Below are positions 1 to 7,889 of a stretch of DNA of 9,013 nucleotides, piece by piece. The position numbers were made by a program, and so were the translations under genes. The DNA comes from Burkholderiales bacterium (GTDB lineage: Bacteria; Pseudomonadota; Gammaproteobacteria; Burkholderiales; SG8-39), in NCBI GenBank assembly GCA_017880745.1, contig JADGRR010000093.1:1-9013 (forward strand). Reading direction: 5' to 3'. Numbering within the stretch: the first letter of the stretch is position 1; each line of letters starts with the position of its first letter. The notes beneath the pieces are model-generated. The model saw nothing but the letters and a program-made list of their open reading frames with translations, made no database searches and had not been told where the DNA came from.

Positions 1-341
1 GAGGTCGTCGTGATGTACGCCGGCCGCGTCGTCGAGCGCGCGCCGGTCGCGGCCCTCTTCGCCGAGCCGCAGCATCCGTACACGATCGGCCTGCTCGGCT
101 CGATGCCGCGGCTCGACGGCGCTGCCCTCGACCGGCTCGCGTCGATCGAAGGCCAGGTGCCAAGCCCGCTCGCGCTGCCGGCCGGCTGCCGCTTTGCCGA
201 CCGGTGCCCGTTCGTCGTCGCCGAGTGCAGAGTCGTCGAGCCGCCGCTGTGCGAGGTTGGCGCGGGGCATCTGTCGGCGTGCCTGCGCGCGCCGCTCGAT
301 GCCGGCGCGCTCATGGCCCGGCCCTTGCAAGCGGTGCTCGC

Positions 342-345
<4 letters not shown>
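1..345 (+). CDS. Peptide/nickel-type ABC importer ATPase, OppD/DppD-like (C-terminal part only)
   Basis: This is the last 114 residues of a cytoplasmic ATPase that would power the importer encoded downstream; the nucleotide-binding domain lies outside the window. What remains begins just after the H-loop region (VVVMYAGRVVE, residues 2-12) and is the oligo_HPY extension typical of Opp/Dpp ATPases: QHPYTIGLLGSMP at 24-36, then GQVPSPLALPAGC ending at residue 63. Cysteines 63, 69, 76 and 94 are spaced C-x5-C-x6-C-x17-C, with an extra Cys84. The same arrangement recurs in the next gene and resembles the C-terminal iron-sulfur cluster domain reported for some Opp ATPases. The stop codon overlaps the next start by four bases (GTGA, 342-345), so the two ATPases are translationally coupled and probably form a heterodimer. 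Its position as first of two ATPases argues for the OppD/DppD role; the substrate cannot be told. Confidence 0.92.
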
Positions 346-1471
<1,126 letters not shown>

Positions 1472-1475
<4 letters not shown>

Positions 1476-2980
1476 ATTCCGCTACTCGCTGGCTCGCAGT
1501 CGCGTCGCTCGTCGCGTCGGCCGCGGGCGCTTCCGCGCAGACCTTGCGCGTCGGCCTCGCCGAGGACCCCGACGTGCTCGATCCGACGCTCGCGCGCACC
1601 TTCGTCGGCCGCATCGTGTTCAATTCGCTGTGCGACAAACTGTTCGATCTCGACGAGAAACTCAACATCGTGCCGCAGCTCGCGACCAGCTATGCCTGGT
1701 CGGGCGACCACAAGGCGCTCACCCTCAAGCTGCGCCAGGGGGTAACATTCCACGACGGCGAGAAATTCGACGCCGCGGCGGTGAAGTTCAACCTCGAGCG
1801 CCACAAGAACATGCAGGGCTCGAACCGGCGCGGCGAGCTGGCGCCGGTCACGAGCGTGGACGTGGTCGACGCGCAGACGGTGCGGCTCAACCTCGCGGCG
1901 CCGTTCGCGCCGCTCCTAGCCGTGCTCACCGACCGCGCGGGCATGATGGTGTCGCCCAAGGCGGCGCAGGCGGCGGGTGCCCATTTCGGCGCGAAGCCGG
2001 TGTGCTCGGGGCCGTTTCGTTTCGTCGAGCGCGTGGCGCAGGACCGCATCGTACTCGAGCGCTATCCGAATTACTGGAACAAGGGCGCGATCCACTTCGA
2101 CCGCGTGGTCTACCAGCCCATCGTCGATGCGAGCGTGCGCCTCGCCAACCTGCGCTCGGGGCAGCTCGATTTCATCGAGCGCATGGCGGCTTCCGACGTG
2201 CCGGGGCTCAAGGGCGACAACCGCTTCAAGATCTCGAGGATCGTCGAAATCGGCTACCAGGGCATCACCATCAACATCGGCAAGAGCGACCAGGCGCAGA
2301 AGAACCCGCTCGGGCGCGACCCCCGCGTGCGCGAGGCGTTCGAGCTGTCGCTGGACCGCGCCGCCATCGTGCAGGTGGCGATGGACGGCGAGGCCGAGGT
2401 CGGCAACCAGTGGGTAGCGCCGAACAATCCCTGGTACGCGAAGAACGTACCGATACCGAAGCGCGACGTGGCCAAGGCCAAGGCGCTCCTCGCCGCGGCG
2501 GGCGTGCCCAATCCGAGCTTCACGCTGATGACGCCGACGACCTCGGACGCGCAGAAGATCGCCCAGGTGGTACAGGCGATGGCGAAAGAAACCGGCTTCG
2601 AGGTGAAGGTCCAGGCGACCGAGTTCTCGACCTCGCTCGACCTGGCCGACAAAGGGCAGTACGATGCCTACGTGCTCGCCTGGAGCGGGCGCGCGGACCC
2701 CGACGGCAATCTGTTCAGCTTCCACGCCTGCAAGCAGCCGCTGAACTACGCCGGCTACTGCAAACCCGAGGTCGACGAATTGATCAACCGCTCGCGCGCA
2801 GCGACCGACCCGGCGGCGCGCTTGAAACTGTTCGAGCAGATCGAGGCTCACGTCGCGCAGGACCGGCCCATCGTGTACCTGTTCCACCGCCACTGGCTGT
2901 GGGCCTACAACTCGAAGCTGAGCGGCCTGCGCACCGTGCCCGACGGGCTGGTGCGGGTGCAGGACCTGAAGTTCAACTAG
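1472..2980 (+). CDS. Periplasmic substrate-binding protein of the ABC importer (SBP_bac_5 family)
   Basis: A 502-residue family-5 extracytoplasmic binding protein (DppA/OppA/NikA/GsiB-like) that captures the ligand in the periplasm and hands it to the permeases. Residues 1-22 form a Sec signal peptide (Arg6, hydrophobic core 8-18, ASA cleavage site before Gln23) without a lipobox, so the mature protein should be soluble and periplasmic. TLRVGLAEDPDVLDP at 24-38 starts the mature fold, and LRQGVTFHDGEKFDAAAV at 87-104 is the family's conserved N-lobe block. A late Ala/Asp-rich block (RSRAATDPAARLKLFEQI) and YLFHRHWLWAY match the usual C-terminal part. Length is normal for the family. The start overlaps the ATPase stop (ATGA). 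Family-5 proteins bind peptides, glutathione, nickel, opines or sugars, and nothing seen here decides between them. Confidence 0.95.
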
Positions 2981-2990
2981 GCGCGGCCCA

Positions 2991-3016
2991 CGCAAGCCCG
3001 TTTCGCCGGGCTTGCG
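2991..3016 (+). terminator. Intercistronic hairpin between binding protein and permease genes
   Basis: A perfect 10-bp stem, CGCAAGCCCG (2991-3000) with CGGGCTTGCG (3007-3016), closes a six-base loop (TTTCGC). It starts 11 bases after the binding-protein stop and is followed by CCAG and only four T residues. That suggests a 3' end stabiliser or partial terminator rather than a full stop. In ABC importer operons such hairpins commonly protect the binding-protein part of the mRNA and lower permease expression. Read-through is needed because no separate promoter for the permeases is evident in the short gap. Confidence 0.7.
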
Positions 3017-3035
3017 CCAGTTTTCCGGAGCACCG

Positions 3036-3977
3036 ATGTTCAAGTTCCTCGTCCAGCGCCTGGCGACGATAATTCCAACGCTGTTCTTCGTCTCCATCCT
3101 GATTTTCGGGTTGCAGCAGCTGCTGCCCGGAGATCCGGCGACCGCGCTCGCGGGCGAGGACCACGACCCCAACGTCATCGCCTATCTGCGCGCCAAGTTC
3201 CACCTGGACGAGCCGGTATATATGCGCTACTTCTATTGGGCGCGAGGCGTGCTGCACGGCGACTTGGGCGAATCGGTGCGCATCCAGAAGCCGGTGACGG
3301 ACCTGATCCTGGAGAAGCTGCCGGTGACGGTGCAGCTCGCCTCGATGGCGATCGTGATCGCGATCGTGTTCGGCGTGTCCGCGGGAATCCTGTCGGCGGT
3401 GAAGAAAGACACGGCCTGGGATTACGCCGCCAACGTATTCGCGCTGTGGGGCCTGTCCACGCCCAACTTCTGGCTCGGCATCCTCTTGATCATGCTGTTC
3501 GCGGTGAAGCTGGGCTGGCTCCCCGCTTCGGGCTACGTCAGCCCGTTCGAGGACCTGAAAGGCAACCTCGCGGCGATGATCATGCCGGCGTTCGTGCTCG
3601 GCAATTCGTTCGCCGCGGTGCTCATGCGCCACACGCGCAGCGCGATGCTGCAGGTGCTCTCCGCCGACTACGTGCGCACTGCGCGCGCCAAAGGGCTGGA
3701 GGAGCGCGTGGTGGTGCTGAAGCACGCGCTCCGGAACGCGCTGGTGCCGGTGATCACGCTCGGCGCGCTCGGCTTCGGCGAGCTGCTCGGCGGCACCGTG
3801 CTGACCGAGACGGTGTTCAGCATTCCGGGTTTCGGCAAGCTGATCGTGGACGCCGTGTTCAACCGCGACTACTCGGTGGTGCAGGGGGTGGTGCTGTTCA
3901 CGGCGACGGTGTACATCACACTCAACCTCTTGGCCGACCTCGCCTACTTCCTCGTCAACCCGCGCATGAGGGGCTGA
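3036..3977 (+). CDS. ABC importer inner-membrane permease, DppB/OppB-like
   Basis: A 313-residue integral membrane subunit forming half of the translocation channel. The opening FKFLVQRLATIIPTLFFVS (2-20) is typical of DppB/GsiC proteins: an amphipathic start, then the first membrane span (about 9-29), then LLPGDPA at 29-35. Further hydrophobic spans lie near 99-121, 133-157, 178-196, 236-256 and 284-307. The cytoplasmic EAA-type loop that docks on the ATPase is around 211-242 (DYVRTARAKGL, then HALRNALVP). The ATG at 3036 is preferred over an in-frame TTG at 3012: it has GGAG at 3027-3030, five bases upstream, whereas the TTG lies inside the intercistronic hairpin and would add eight residues not expected in the family. 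Its stop is four bases before the next start. Confidence 0.95.
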   Translation: MFKFLVQRLATIIPTLFFVSILIFGLQQLLPGDPATALAGEDHDPNVIAYLRAKFHLDEPVYMRYFYWARGVLHGDLGESVRIQKPVTDLILEKLPVTVQLASMAIVIAIVFGVSAGILSAVKKDTAWDYAANVFALWGLSTPNFWLGILLIMLFAVKLGWLPASGYVSPFEDLKGNLAAMIMPAFVLGNSFAAVLMRHTRSAMLQVLSADYVRTARAKGLEERVVVLKHALRNALVPVITLGALGFGELLGGTVLTETVFSIPGFGKLIVDAVFNRDYSVVQGVVLFTATVYITLNLLADLAYFLVNPRMRG

Positions 3978-3981
3978 AGCC

Positions 3982-4860
3982 GTGGCGGCCGTGCTCACTG
4001 CAACCGACGCGCTCCCGCGCGAGCTCACCCCGGCGCAGCGCGCGCTCAGGCGCCTCGCGCGCCGGCGCGGCGCGATGGTCGGCTTGGGCTGCGTCGTGTT
4101 CTTCGTGCTCTTGGCGCTGTTCGCGCCCTGGGTCGCGCCGCACGATCCGCTGGCCACGAGCTGGAGCGCGGTGCGCCAGGCACCGAGCGCGCACTATCTG
4201 TTCGGCACCGACGAGATCGGCCGCGACGTGCTCTCGCGCGTCATCTGGGGCACGCGCGCCTCGCTGCTCGCCGGCCTGGTGTCGGTGTGCATCTCGCTCG
4301 CGCTCGGCGTGCCGGTCGGGCTCGCGGCGGGCTACCTCGGCGGCTGGGTGGACGCGCTGATCTCGCGCATCACCGACGCCATGCTCGCCTGCCCGTTCCT
4401 GATCCTCGCGATCGCGCTCGCGGCGTTCCTCGGCCCTAGCCTCACCAACGCCATGATCGCGATCGGCATCTCGGCCACGCCGATATTCGTCCGGCTCACG
4501 CGCGCGCAGGTGCTCGCGGTCAAGGTCGAGGACTACGTCGAAGCGGCGCGCGCAGTGGGCAATTCTCACCTGCGCATCGCGCTGCGCCACATCCTGCCCA
4601 ACGTCGTGGCGCCGCTGATCGTGCAGGCGACGCTCGCGATCGCCGCCGCGGTGATCGCCGAGGCGAGCCTGTCGTTCCTCGGCCTGGGGCAGCAGCCGCC
4701 GGCGCCGAGCTGGGGCAGCATGCTGAATACGGCGAAGAATTACATCGACAACGCGCCGTGGATGTCGGTCTGGCCGGGGCTGTCGATTTTCCTGCTGGTG
4801 CTGTCGTTCAACCTGCTCGGCGACGGTTTGCGCGACGCGTTCGATCCGCGGCATAAATAG
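3982..4860 (+). CDS. ABC importer inner-membrane permease, DppC/OppC-like
   Basis: A 292-residue second permease that pairs with the preceding one. It has the OppC_N-type start: a cytoplasmic basic stretch (RRLARRRG, 23-30), a first span at about 33-53 and the periplasmic LFGTDEIGRDVLSRVIWGTR block at 73-92. The transport domain follows with spans near 94-117, 134-150, 155-172, 210-233 and 266-282. The EAA loop is at 184-210 (DYVEAARAVGNSHLRIALRH, then ILPN), and the C-terminal signature NLLGDGLRDAFDPR is at 277-290. The GTG start at 3982 has GAGGGG at 3968-3973, eight bases upstream and inside the end of the previous gene. It is the last gene of the operon; the next gene is convergent, with 19 bases between the two stop codons and no evident terminator. 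Confidence 0.95.
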   Translation: MAAVLTATDALPRELTPAQRALRRLARRRGAMVGLGCVVFFVLLALFAPWVAPHDPLATSWSAVRQAPSAHYLFGTDEIGRDVLSRVIWGTRASLLAGLVSVCISLALGVPVGLAAGYLGGWVDALISRITDAMLACPFLILAIALAAFLGPSLTNAMIAIGISATPIFVRLTRAQVLAVKVEDYVEAARAVGNSHLRIALRHILPNVVAPLIVQATLAIAAAVIAEASLSFLGLGQQPPAPSWGSMLNTAKNYIDNAPWMSVWPGLSIFLLVLSFNLLGDGLRDAFDPRHK

Positions 4861-4879
4861 AACCGCGCGGCGCGACGGG

Positions 4880-5425
4880 TCAGCGCCGGGGCCACATCAG
4901 CCGCAGCGTGTTGTCGCGCCTCACATAGTGATGGTAGAGCGCGGCAGCGGCGTGCAGGCCGATCAGGAAGTAGCCCACGGTTGCGAGGTTCTCGTGTATG
5001 GCCTTGAACAGGATAGCCAGTCCCTCATTCTTGCCCGTAAGCGCAGGCAATTCCAGGCCGAAGAAAGGCACCGGCTCGCCCTTTGCGCTGAGGGTCAGCC
5101 AGCCGAGCAAAGGCATGGCGGCCATGAAAACATAGAGCGCCCGATACACCGCCTTTGCCAGCGTGGCTTGCCATGCCGGCGGCGCGGGCTCGACTGCCGG
5201 CTCGAGCCCGGTCAAGCGCACCAGCAGGCGCAGCCACACCAGGACAAACACCGACAGGCCGAGCATATAGTGCCAGCTCGCCATGGCCTCGCGCAGCGCG
5301 CTGCCTTTCTGCGACAACGAGTTGAGGTCCATCGCGGCATAGCCGGCGACGAGCAACACCAGCATCAGCCAGTGAAAGAAGATCGCCAGCGAGCCATATC
5401 CGGATTTCGTGTTGTTCCAGCTCAT
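4880..5425 (-). CDS. cybB: Cytochrome b561, CybB-like (superoxide:quinone oxidase family)
   Basis: A 181-residue diheme membrane cytochrome of the prokaryotic b561 family. E. coli CybB oxidises superoxide and passes electrons to ubiquinone in the inner membrane, and the same role is likely but not proven here. Four hydrophobic segments lie near 12-32, 52-72, 94-113 and 147-166. Likely heme ligands are His18 (FFHWL), His52 (WHYML), His144 (IHENL) and His158 (IGLHAAAA). The C-terminal end GLHAAAALYHHY with RRDNTLRLMWPRR closely resembles E. coli CybB, and the length is almost the same (E. coli about 176). ATG at 5425 is chosen because it gives the standard family N-terminus and has a TGAGG site nine bases upstream; the frame stays open a further 41 codons without family resemblance. 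It lies 37 bases downstream of the lipoprotein gene on the same strand, so the two are probably cotranscribed. Confidence 0.93.
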   Translation of the reverse strand: MSWNNTKSGYGSLAIFFHWLMLVLLVAGYAAMDLNSLSQKGSALREAMASWHYMLGLSVFVLVWLRLLVRLTGLEPAVEPAPPAWQATLAKAVYRALYVFMAAMPLLGWLTLSAKGEPVPFFGLELPALTGKNEGLAILFKAIHENLATVGYFLIGLHAAAALYHHYVRRDNTLRLMWPRR

Positions 5426-5462
5426 GCGTCGTCGCCTCAGGGATGTCGCGCAGGGAGCGCCA

Positions 5463-6281
5463 CTAGCCCGGCGCCATCGGGGCGACGTTGACCCCGCGGA
5501 CATTGTGTTTTTCCATTGCCCGCGCGACCAGCCCAGATGCCTTCGCATCCTCGGCGAATTCGCGCAGATACTTCGCGCCGGCCGCGCGCGCCTTGGGCGT
5601 GCCTATCGATTGCTGGATCGCGGTGAAGCTGCCCTCGAGGATGCGCGATCCCGGCAGTCTTTCGGCGTCGGTCGCGAGGCGCGGCTTGAGCCCGGCGAGC
5701 GCATCGAGCTTGTCCTTCACGAACAGATCGTACGAGGCATCGATGCCTTCCGCGCGCACGAGTGTTGCGCGCTGCAGGCTGCGGGAGAGGTAGAGGTCAT
5801 AGGCGCTTTTCGCCGCCACGGCAACGCGCACGCCGTCGCGGTCCACCTCGGCAATGCTGCGGATCGGCGAACCCGCCGGCACCAGGTATCCGGACGGAAT
5901 CTCCAGGTAGGCCGCGGTAAATGCGATTTCATTCGCGCGCGCAGGCTCGGCGCCGAGGAACGCAACATCCCATGCGCCCGCCTTCGCCGCATCGGCCATT
6001 TGCCCCGCGCCCTTGTAGGCGATGATCTCGAACGCTACGCCCAGCCGCCGCGCGAGTTCCGTTGCCATATCCACCGCGATGCCGCGCGATTCGCCGCTTG
6101 CCGGATCCTTGCTCACCAGGAGAAAGTTGCCGTAGTTGATGCCGACGCGCAGCTTGCCCGTCGGGGCGAGGTCGGATCTGGTGGCGGGAGGCGCTGCGGG
6201 ACTCATAGCGCACGAAGATAGCACAAGCCAGCCGGCAATTGCCAACGCGAGACGCAATTTGCGCCGGCTCCTGAAGCGCAA
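5463..6281 (-). CDS. Orphan family-3 solute-binding lipoprotein (SBP_bac_3-like)
   Basis: Resembles periplasmic amino-acid-type binding proteins (SBP_bac_3). With the start used here it has 272 residues. Residues 1-24 form a lipoprotein signal: basic RFRSRRKLR, hydrophobic core to 20, then lipobox LSSC with the lipidated Cys24. The mature domain begins GKLRVGINYGNFLLV and continues with GIAVDMATELARRLGV, the first-lobe pattern of the family, then AGAWDVAFLGAEPARANEIAFTAAY and IPSGYLVPAGSPIRS. No ATPase or permease gene for it is nearby, so it may act as a sensor or scavenger or use a distant transporter. The start is uncertain. No ATG fits: TTG at 6281 has AAGG ten bases upstream and gives a good basic n-region, TTG at 6257 has AGGAG ten bases upstream but a shorter signal, and GTG at 6437 would give an implausibly long 76-residue leader. 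Confidence 0.8.
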   Translation of the reverse strand: MRFRSRRKLRLALAIAGWLVLSSCAMSPAAPPATRSDLAPTGKLRVGINYGNFLLVSKDPASGESRGIAVDMATELARRLGVAFEIIAYKGAGQMADAAKAGAWDVAFLGAEPARANEIAFTAAYLEIPSGYLVPAGSPIRSIAEVDRDGVRVAVAAKSAYDLYLSRSLQRATLVRAEGIDASYDLFVKDKLDALAGLKPRLATDAERLPGSRILEGSFTAIQQSIGTPKARAAGAKYLREFAEDAKASGLVARAMEKHNVRGVNVAPMAPG

Positions 6282-6473
6282 TGCTTTGCAGCCTTGCCGC
6301 CTTGCTGCCAGAGGATAAAGGGCGCCGGAAATCGGCGAGTTGTCGCGGTTGCGTATGGCGCCGCTCGTCTTCGGCGATGCTGTCCGCAGCACGGCGGCGA
6401 GGGCGAGCGCAAGCGTTGCGGCGAGGCTGCGAGCCACAGTTGTCCGTTCCGCTCCGCGTGCAATTTCCGGCGC
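6282..6473. other. Gap between lipoprotein and secreted-protein genes
   Basis: This 192-base gap holds no gene I can support. The minus-strand frame of the lipoprotein gene stays open through most of it (to a GTG at 6437), but the translation looks low-information and precedes the real lipoprotein signal. The gap carries most of a 154-bp segment bounded by 12-bp inverted repeats, listed separately, and a small stem CGCCG-GAAAT-CGGCG near 6323-6337. No convincing promoter was seen. Confidence 0.6.
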
Positions 6474-6474
6474 C
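6321..6474. repeat. 154-bp segment bounded by 12-bp perfect inverted repeats (possible non-autonomous element)
   Basis: GGCGCCGGAAAT at 6321-6332 and its exact reverse complement ATTTCCGGCGCC at 6463-6474 face inward and enclose a non-coding segment. The right end reaches the last base of the stop codon of the secreted-protein gene (CTA on the + strand, 6474-6476). The adjoining bases (AAAG on the left, TACC on the right) are not a target duplication, and homology does not continue past the 12 bases. It could be a degenerate MITE-like element, a transcription signal, or chance in GC-rich DNA. Confidence 0.35.
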
Positions 6475-7043
6475 TACCGCCCTGAGACCAAATAGCGGAT
6501 GGCGTATTCGGGACTTGAAGGCGATTGCGCGCCGGCGAGAACCATGACTTTGAGTACCCGGGAGGAATCGAGATTCTGGATCCCCAGGAAATACGTTTTT
6601 GATCCGTCAGGGGTCGACACCGAATCCAGGGAGGCGGCGACCAGGTTTGCAGCAGCGCTGACAGCTTCCTTCTCGGTCGAATTGACCACGGCATCGGCGA
6701 TCACGAGCGGTCCCTTGTCGCCGCGGTAGAACAAGCGGTAGCCGATGATGTGAGACGTCCGGTCCAATACGGTATAGGCGTCTATGAACAGCGGACCCTG
6801 ATTCTTCGTCTCGATAAACTGGAAAAGGGTCGCCCGTGCCTCAAGATGTGCCTTGCTGGAGGCTCGAGTCGCGGACGCCGACAGCAGCGAAACCACCTCC
6901 GCCATGCCGAAGTCCTTTCGCAATGCGTCAAGCGTCGCCTTCGGTACCGGGGTTTTGTCGAGGGGCGCGGCCTGCGCGCAGGTGACCGATACAGCCAAGG
7001 CGCATGCTGCGGCTATCGAGAATACGCGTAGGATTTGCGACAT
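6474..7043 (-). CDS. Small secreted protein of unknown function
   Basis: A 189-residue protein that I do not recognise. Residues 1-25 are a Sec signal peptide: MSQILRVF, hydrophobic core 8-20 (FSIAAACALAVSV), cleavage site AQA before Ala26. The mature part (about 164 residues) opens with a charged helix-like stretch (ATLDALRKDFGMAEVVSLL), then has a beta-rich looking middle (GPLFIDAYTVLDRTSHIIGYRLFYRGDKGPLVIADAVV) and ends SPEYAIRYLVSGR. There are no membrane spans after the signal and no Cys in the mature part. ATG at 7043 is chosen because the signal peptide begins there and GGGGAAGG lies about five bases upstream; the frame is open a further 43 codons but those encode nothing signal-like. 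It is probably exported to the periplasm. It lies upstream of the lipoprotein and cybB genes on the same strand, separated by 192 bases. Confidence 0.8.
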   Translation of the reverse strand: MSQILRVFSIAAACALAVSVTCAQAAPLDKTPVPKATLDALRKDFGMAEVVSLLSASATRASSKAHLEARATLFQFIETKNQGPLFIDAYTVLDRTSHIIGYRLFYRGDKGPLVIADAVVNSTEKEAVSAAANLVAASLDSVSTPDGSKTYFLGIQNLDSSRVLKVMVLAGAQSPSSPEYAIRYLVSGR

Positions 7044-7388
7044 TGTGCCCTTCCCCGCGCACGATCCGACGCGCGCAGTTCGTAATTTAAAATGTAACAG
7101 CATTGCGCCACATGGGACCCCAAAAGCGGGGTCGAGCACGCTCAGCTTACGCTGATGTCCTTGGTAGCTCAATCAGGCCAAGCGACACCAGGCCAGGCGC
7201 AATGGGCACCGCCAGGTTCATACGCTACCGTGTGAGTATGCAGCTGTCCATCCCGTTCGCGCCAGTTGAGGAAGCAATGACTTGAGGGTAACCTGATCGT
7301 GCCAGACCCGGCGTCCGGGATCTTATACGGCCCCCCCCTTTGAAGGGCGATTTCTTGTTGGACTTTCGTCACAGTGGAGGTAATTCAT
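7044..7388. promoter_or_regulatory. Divergent intergenic region with small hairpins and a C8 tract
   Basis: This 345-base gap separates the minus-strand secreted-protein gene from the plus-strand DsrC-like gene, so it must hold promoters for both. An A/T-rich patch at 7080-7099 (CGTAATTTAAAATGTAACAG) is the likeliest promoter zone for the minus gene, but no clear -35/-10 pair was fixed. Hairpins: GACCCC-AAAAGC-GGGGTC (7116-7133), CAGC-TTAC-GCTG (7143-7154) and CCCGG-CGT-CCGGG (7307-7319). A run of eight C at 7331-7338 leads into CCCT-TTGA-AGGG (7336-7347). A TTATAC at 7323-7328 could be a -10 for the plus gene, but no -35 at the right spacing was seen. Short open frames here do not look coding. 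Confidence 0.5.
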
Positions 7389-7721
7389 ATGCCCCCAGCA
7401 AATATTGTCTCGACACCGGAACTGTTCGACGAAGACGGCCTTATCCGCGACTTCACGTCGTGGTCGGAGTCGCTCGCGGAGACGCTCGCGCAGGACGCCG
7501 GAATCGGCCAGCTCACTGAAGCGCATTGGAAGATCATCCGCGCCATGCGCGAGCATTACGCGAACCTCGGGGTCGCGCCCGCCATAAACCGGATCTGCCG
7601 TGACGCGGGCATCGAGCGGCAGCAGGTGAATGAGCTGTTCGGCTACTGCCTCGTTGCCTGGCGCGTGGCCGGGCTGCCAAGTCCAGGCGAAGAGACCAAG
7701 GCATACCTGAGCAGCATGTGA
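7389..7721 (+). CDS. DsrC/TusE-family sulfur-relay-like protein lacking the C-terminal redox cysteines
   Basis: A 110-residue protein with the DsrC/TusE fold signature. The N-terminal DEDGLIRDFTSWSESLAETLA (14-34) matches the family's D-x-G-F/Y-L...W pattern. IGQLTEAHWKIIRAMREHY (39-57) and LGVAPAI (60-66) match the LTExHW and APA blocks. NELFGYCLVAWRVAGLPSPG (81-100) corresponds to the C-terminal arm (ELFPKGP...AGLPKPTGCV in canonical members). DsrC carries two reactive Cys there and TusE one. Here the position before RVAGLP is Trp91, and the tail ends in GEETKAYLSSM without Cys. Only Cys70 and Cys87 exist, at other positions. It is therefore unlikely to carry persulfide in the usual way and may be a regulatory or binding member (the Cys-less RspA-type group). 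ATG at 7389 has TGGAGG eight bases upstream (7375-7380). No dsr, tus or sox genes are in the window. Confidence 0.88.
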   Translation: MPPANIVSTPELFDEDGLIRDFTSWSESLAETLAQDAGIGQLTEAHWKIIRAMREHYANLGVAPAINRICRDAGIERQQVNELFGYCLVAWRVAGLPSPGEETKAYLSSM

Positions 7722-7803
7722 GCCGCAGCGCCCCGGGGGATCCGTGGATCTTCAGCGCGTGCGAGCACACTGTTGCGACGAGGACAATCGGCGATCCAAC
7801 GCT

Positions 7804-7819
7804 ATCCAATGGTTTGGAT
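7804..7819. repeat. Small inverted repeat downstream of the DsrC-like gene
   Basis: ATCCAA (7804-7809), a four-base loop TGGT, then TTGGAT (7814-7819) form a perfect six-bp stem about 80 bases after the DsrC-like stop codon. No T-run follows, so it is not a clear intrinsic terminator; it could be an operator or a chance hairpin. Confidence 0.35.
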
Positions 7820-7860
7820 GCTCAATTCGTGCTCCTCTGAAAAACTGACTGTCGTGTTAT

Positions 7861-7889
7861 TTGGTTATTAGGCAAATTATTAATATATT
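7861..7889 (+). promoter_or_regulatory. Predicted sigma70-type promoter of the methyltransferase gene
   Basis: TTGGTT at 7861-7866 (-35), a 17-base spacer and TATATT at 7884-7889 (-10) form a near-consensus promoter. It sits 43 to 71 bases before the ATG at 7932, in the only strongly A/T-rich stretch of the window. The -10 element falls in the centre of the 24-bp palindrome at 7874-7897, so a protein bound to the palindrome would block it. Confidence 0.6.

Noticed and set aside
1916..3178. Minus-strand 420-codon frame opposite the binding-protein gene
   Set aside because: Antisense shadow produced by high GC3; the plus-strand protein is unmistakable.
2973..4854. Two long minus-strand His/Arg-rich frames opposite the permease genes
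   Set aside because: Low-complexity antisense readings of strongly conserved membrane proteins.
5409..6221. Plus-strand 270-codon frame over the lipoprotein gene
   Set aside because: Antisense of a protein with a clear lipobox and SBP_bac_3 pattern; the plus reading has no domain pattern.
7163..7229. Six-base inverted repeat GGTAGC...GCTACC in the intergenic gap
   Set aside because: Short arms 55 bases apart are expected by chance and do not line up with a promoter.
7160..7240. tRNA-like stretch (GGTAGCTCAAT resembling a D-arm, then CAGGTTCATACG)
   Set aside because: The second part does not match a T-arm (GGTTCRA with CC), there is no acceptor stem pairing and no anticodon arm.
7731..7738. 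CCCCGGGG palindrome after the DsrC-like stop codon
   Set aside because: Eight-base GC palindromes are common at this base composition, and there is no loop or T-run to make a terminator.
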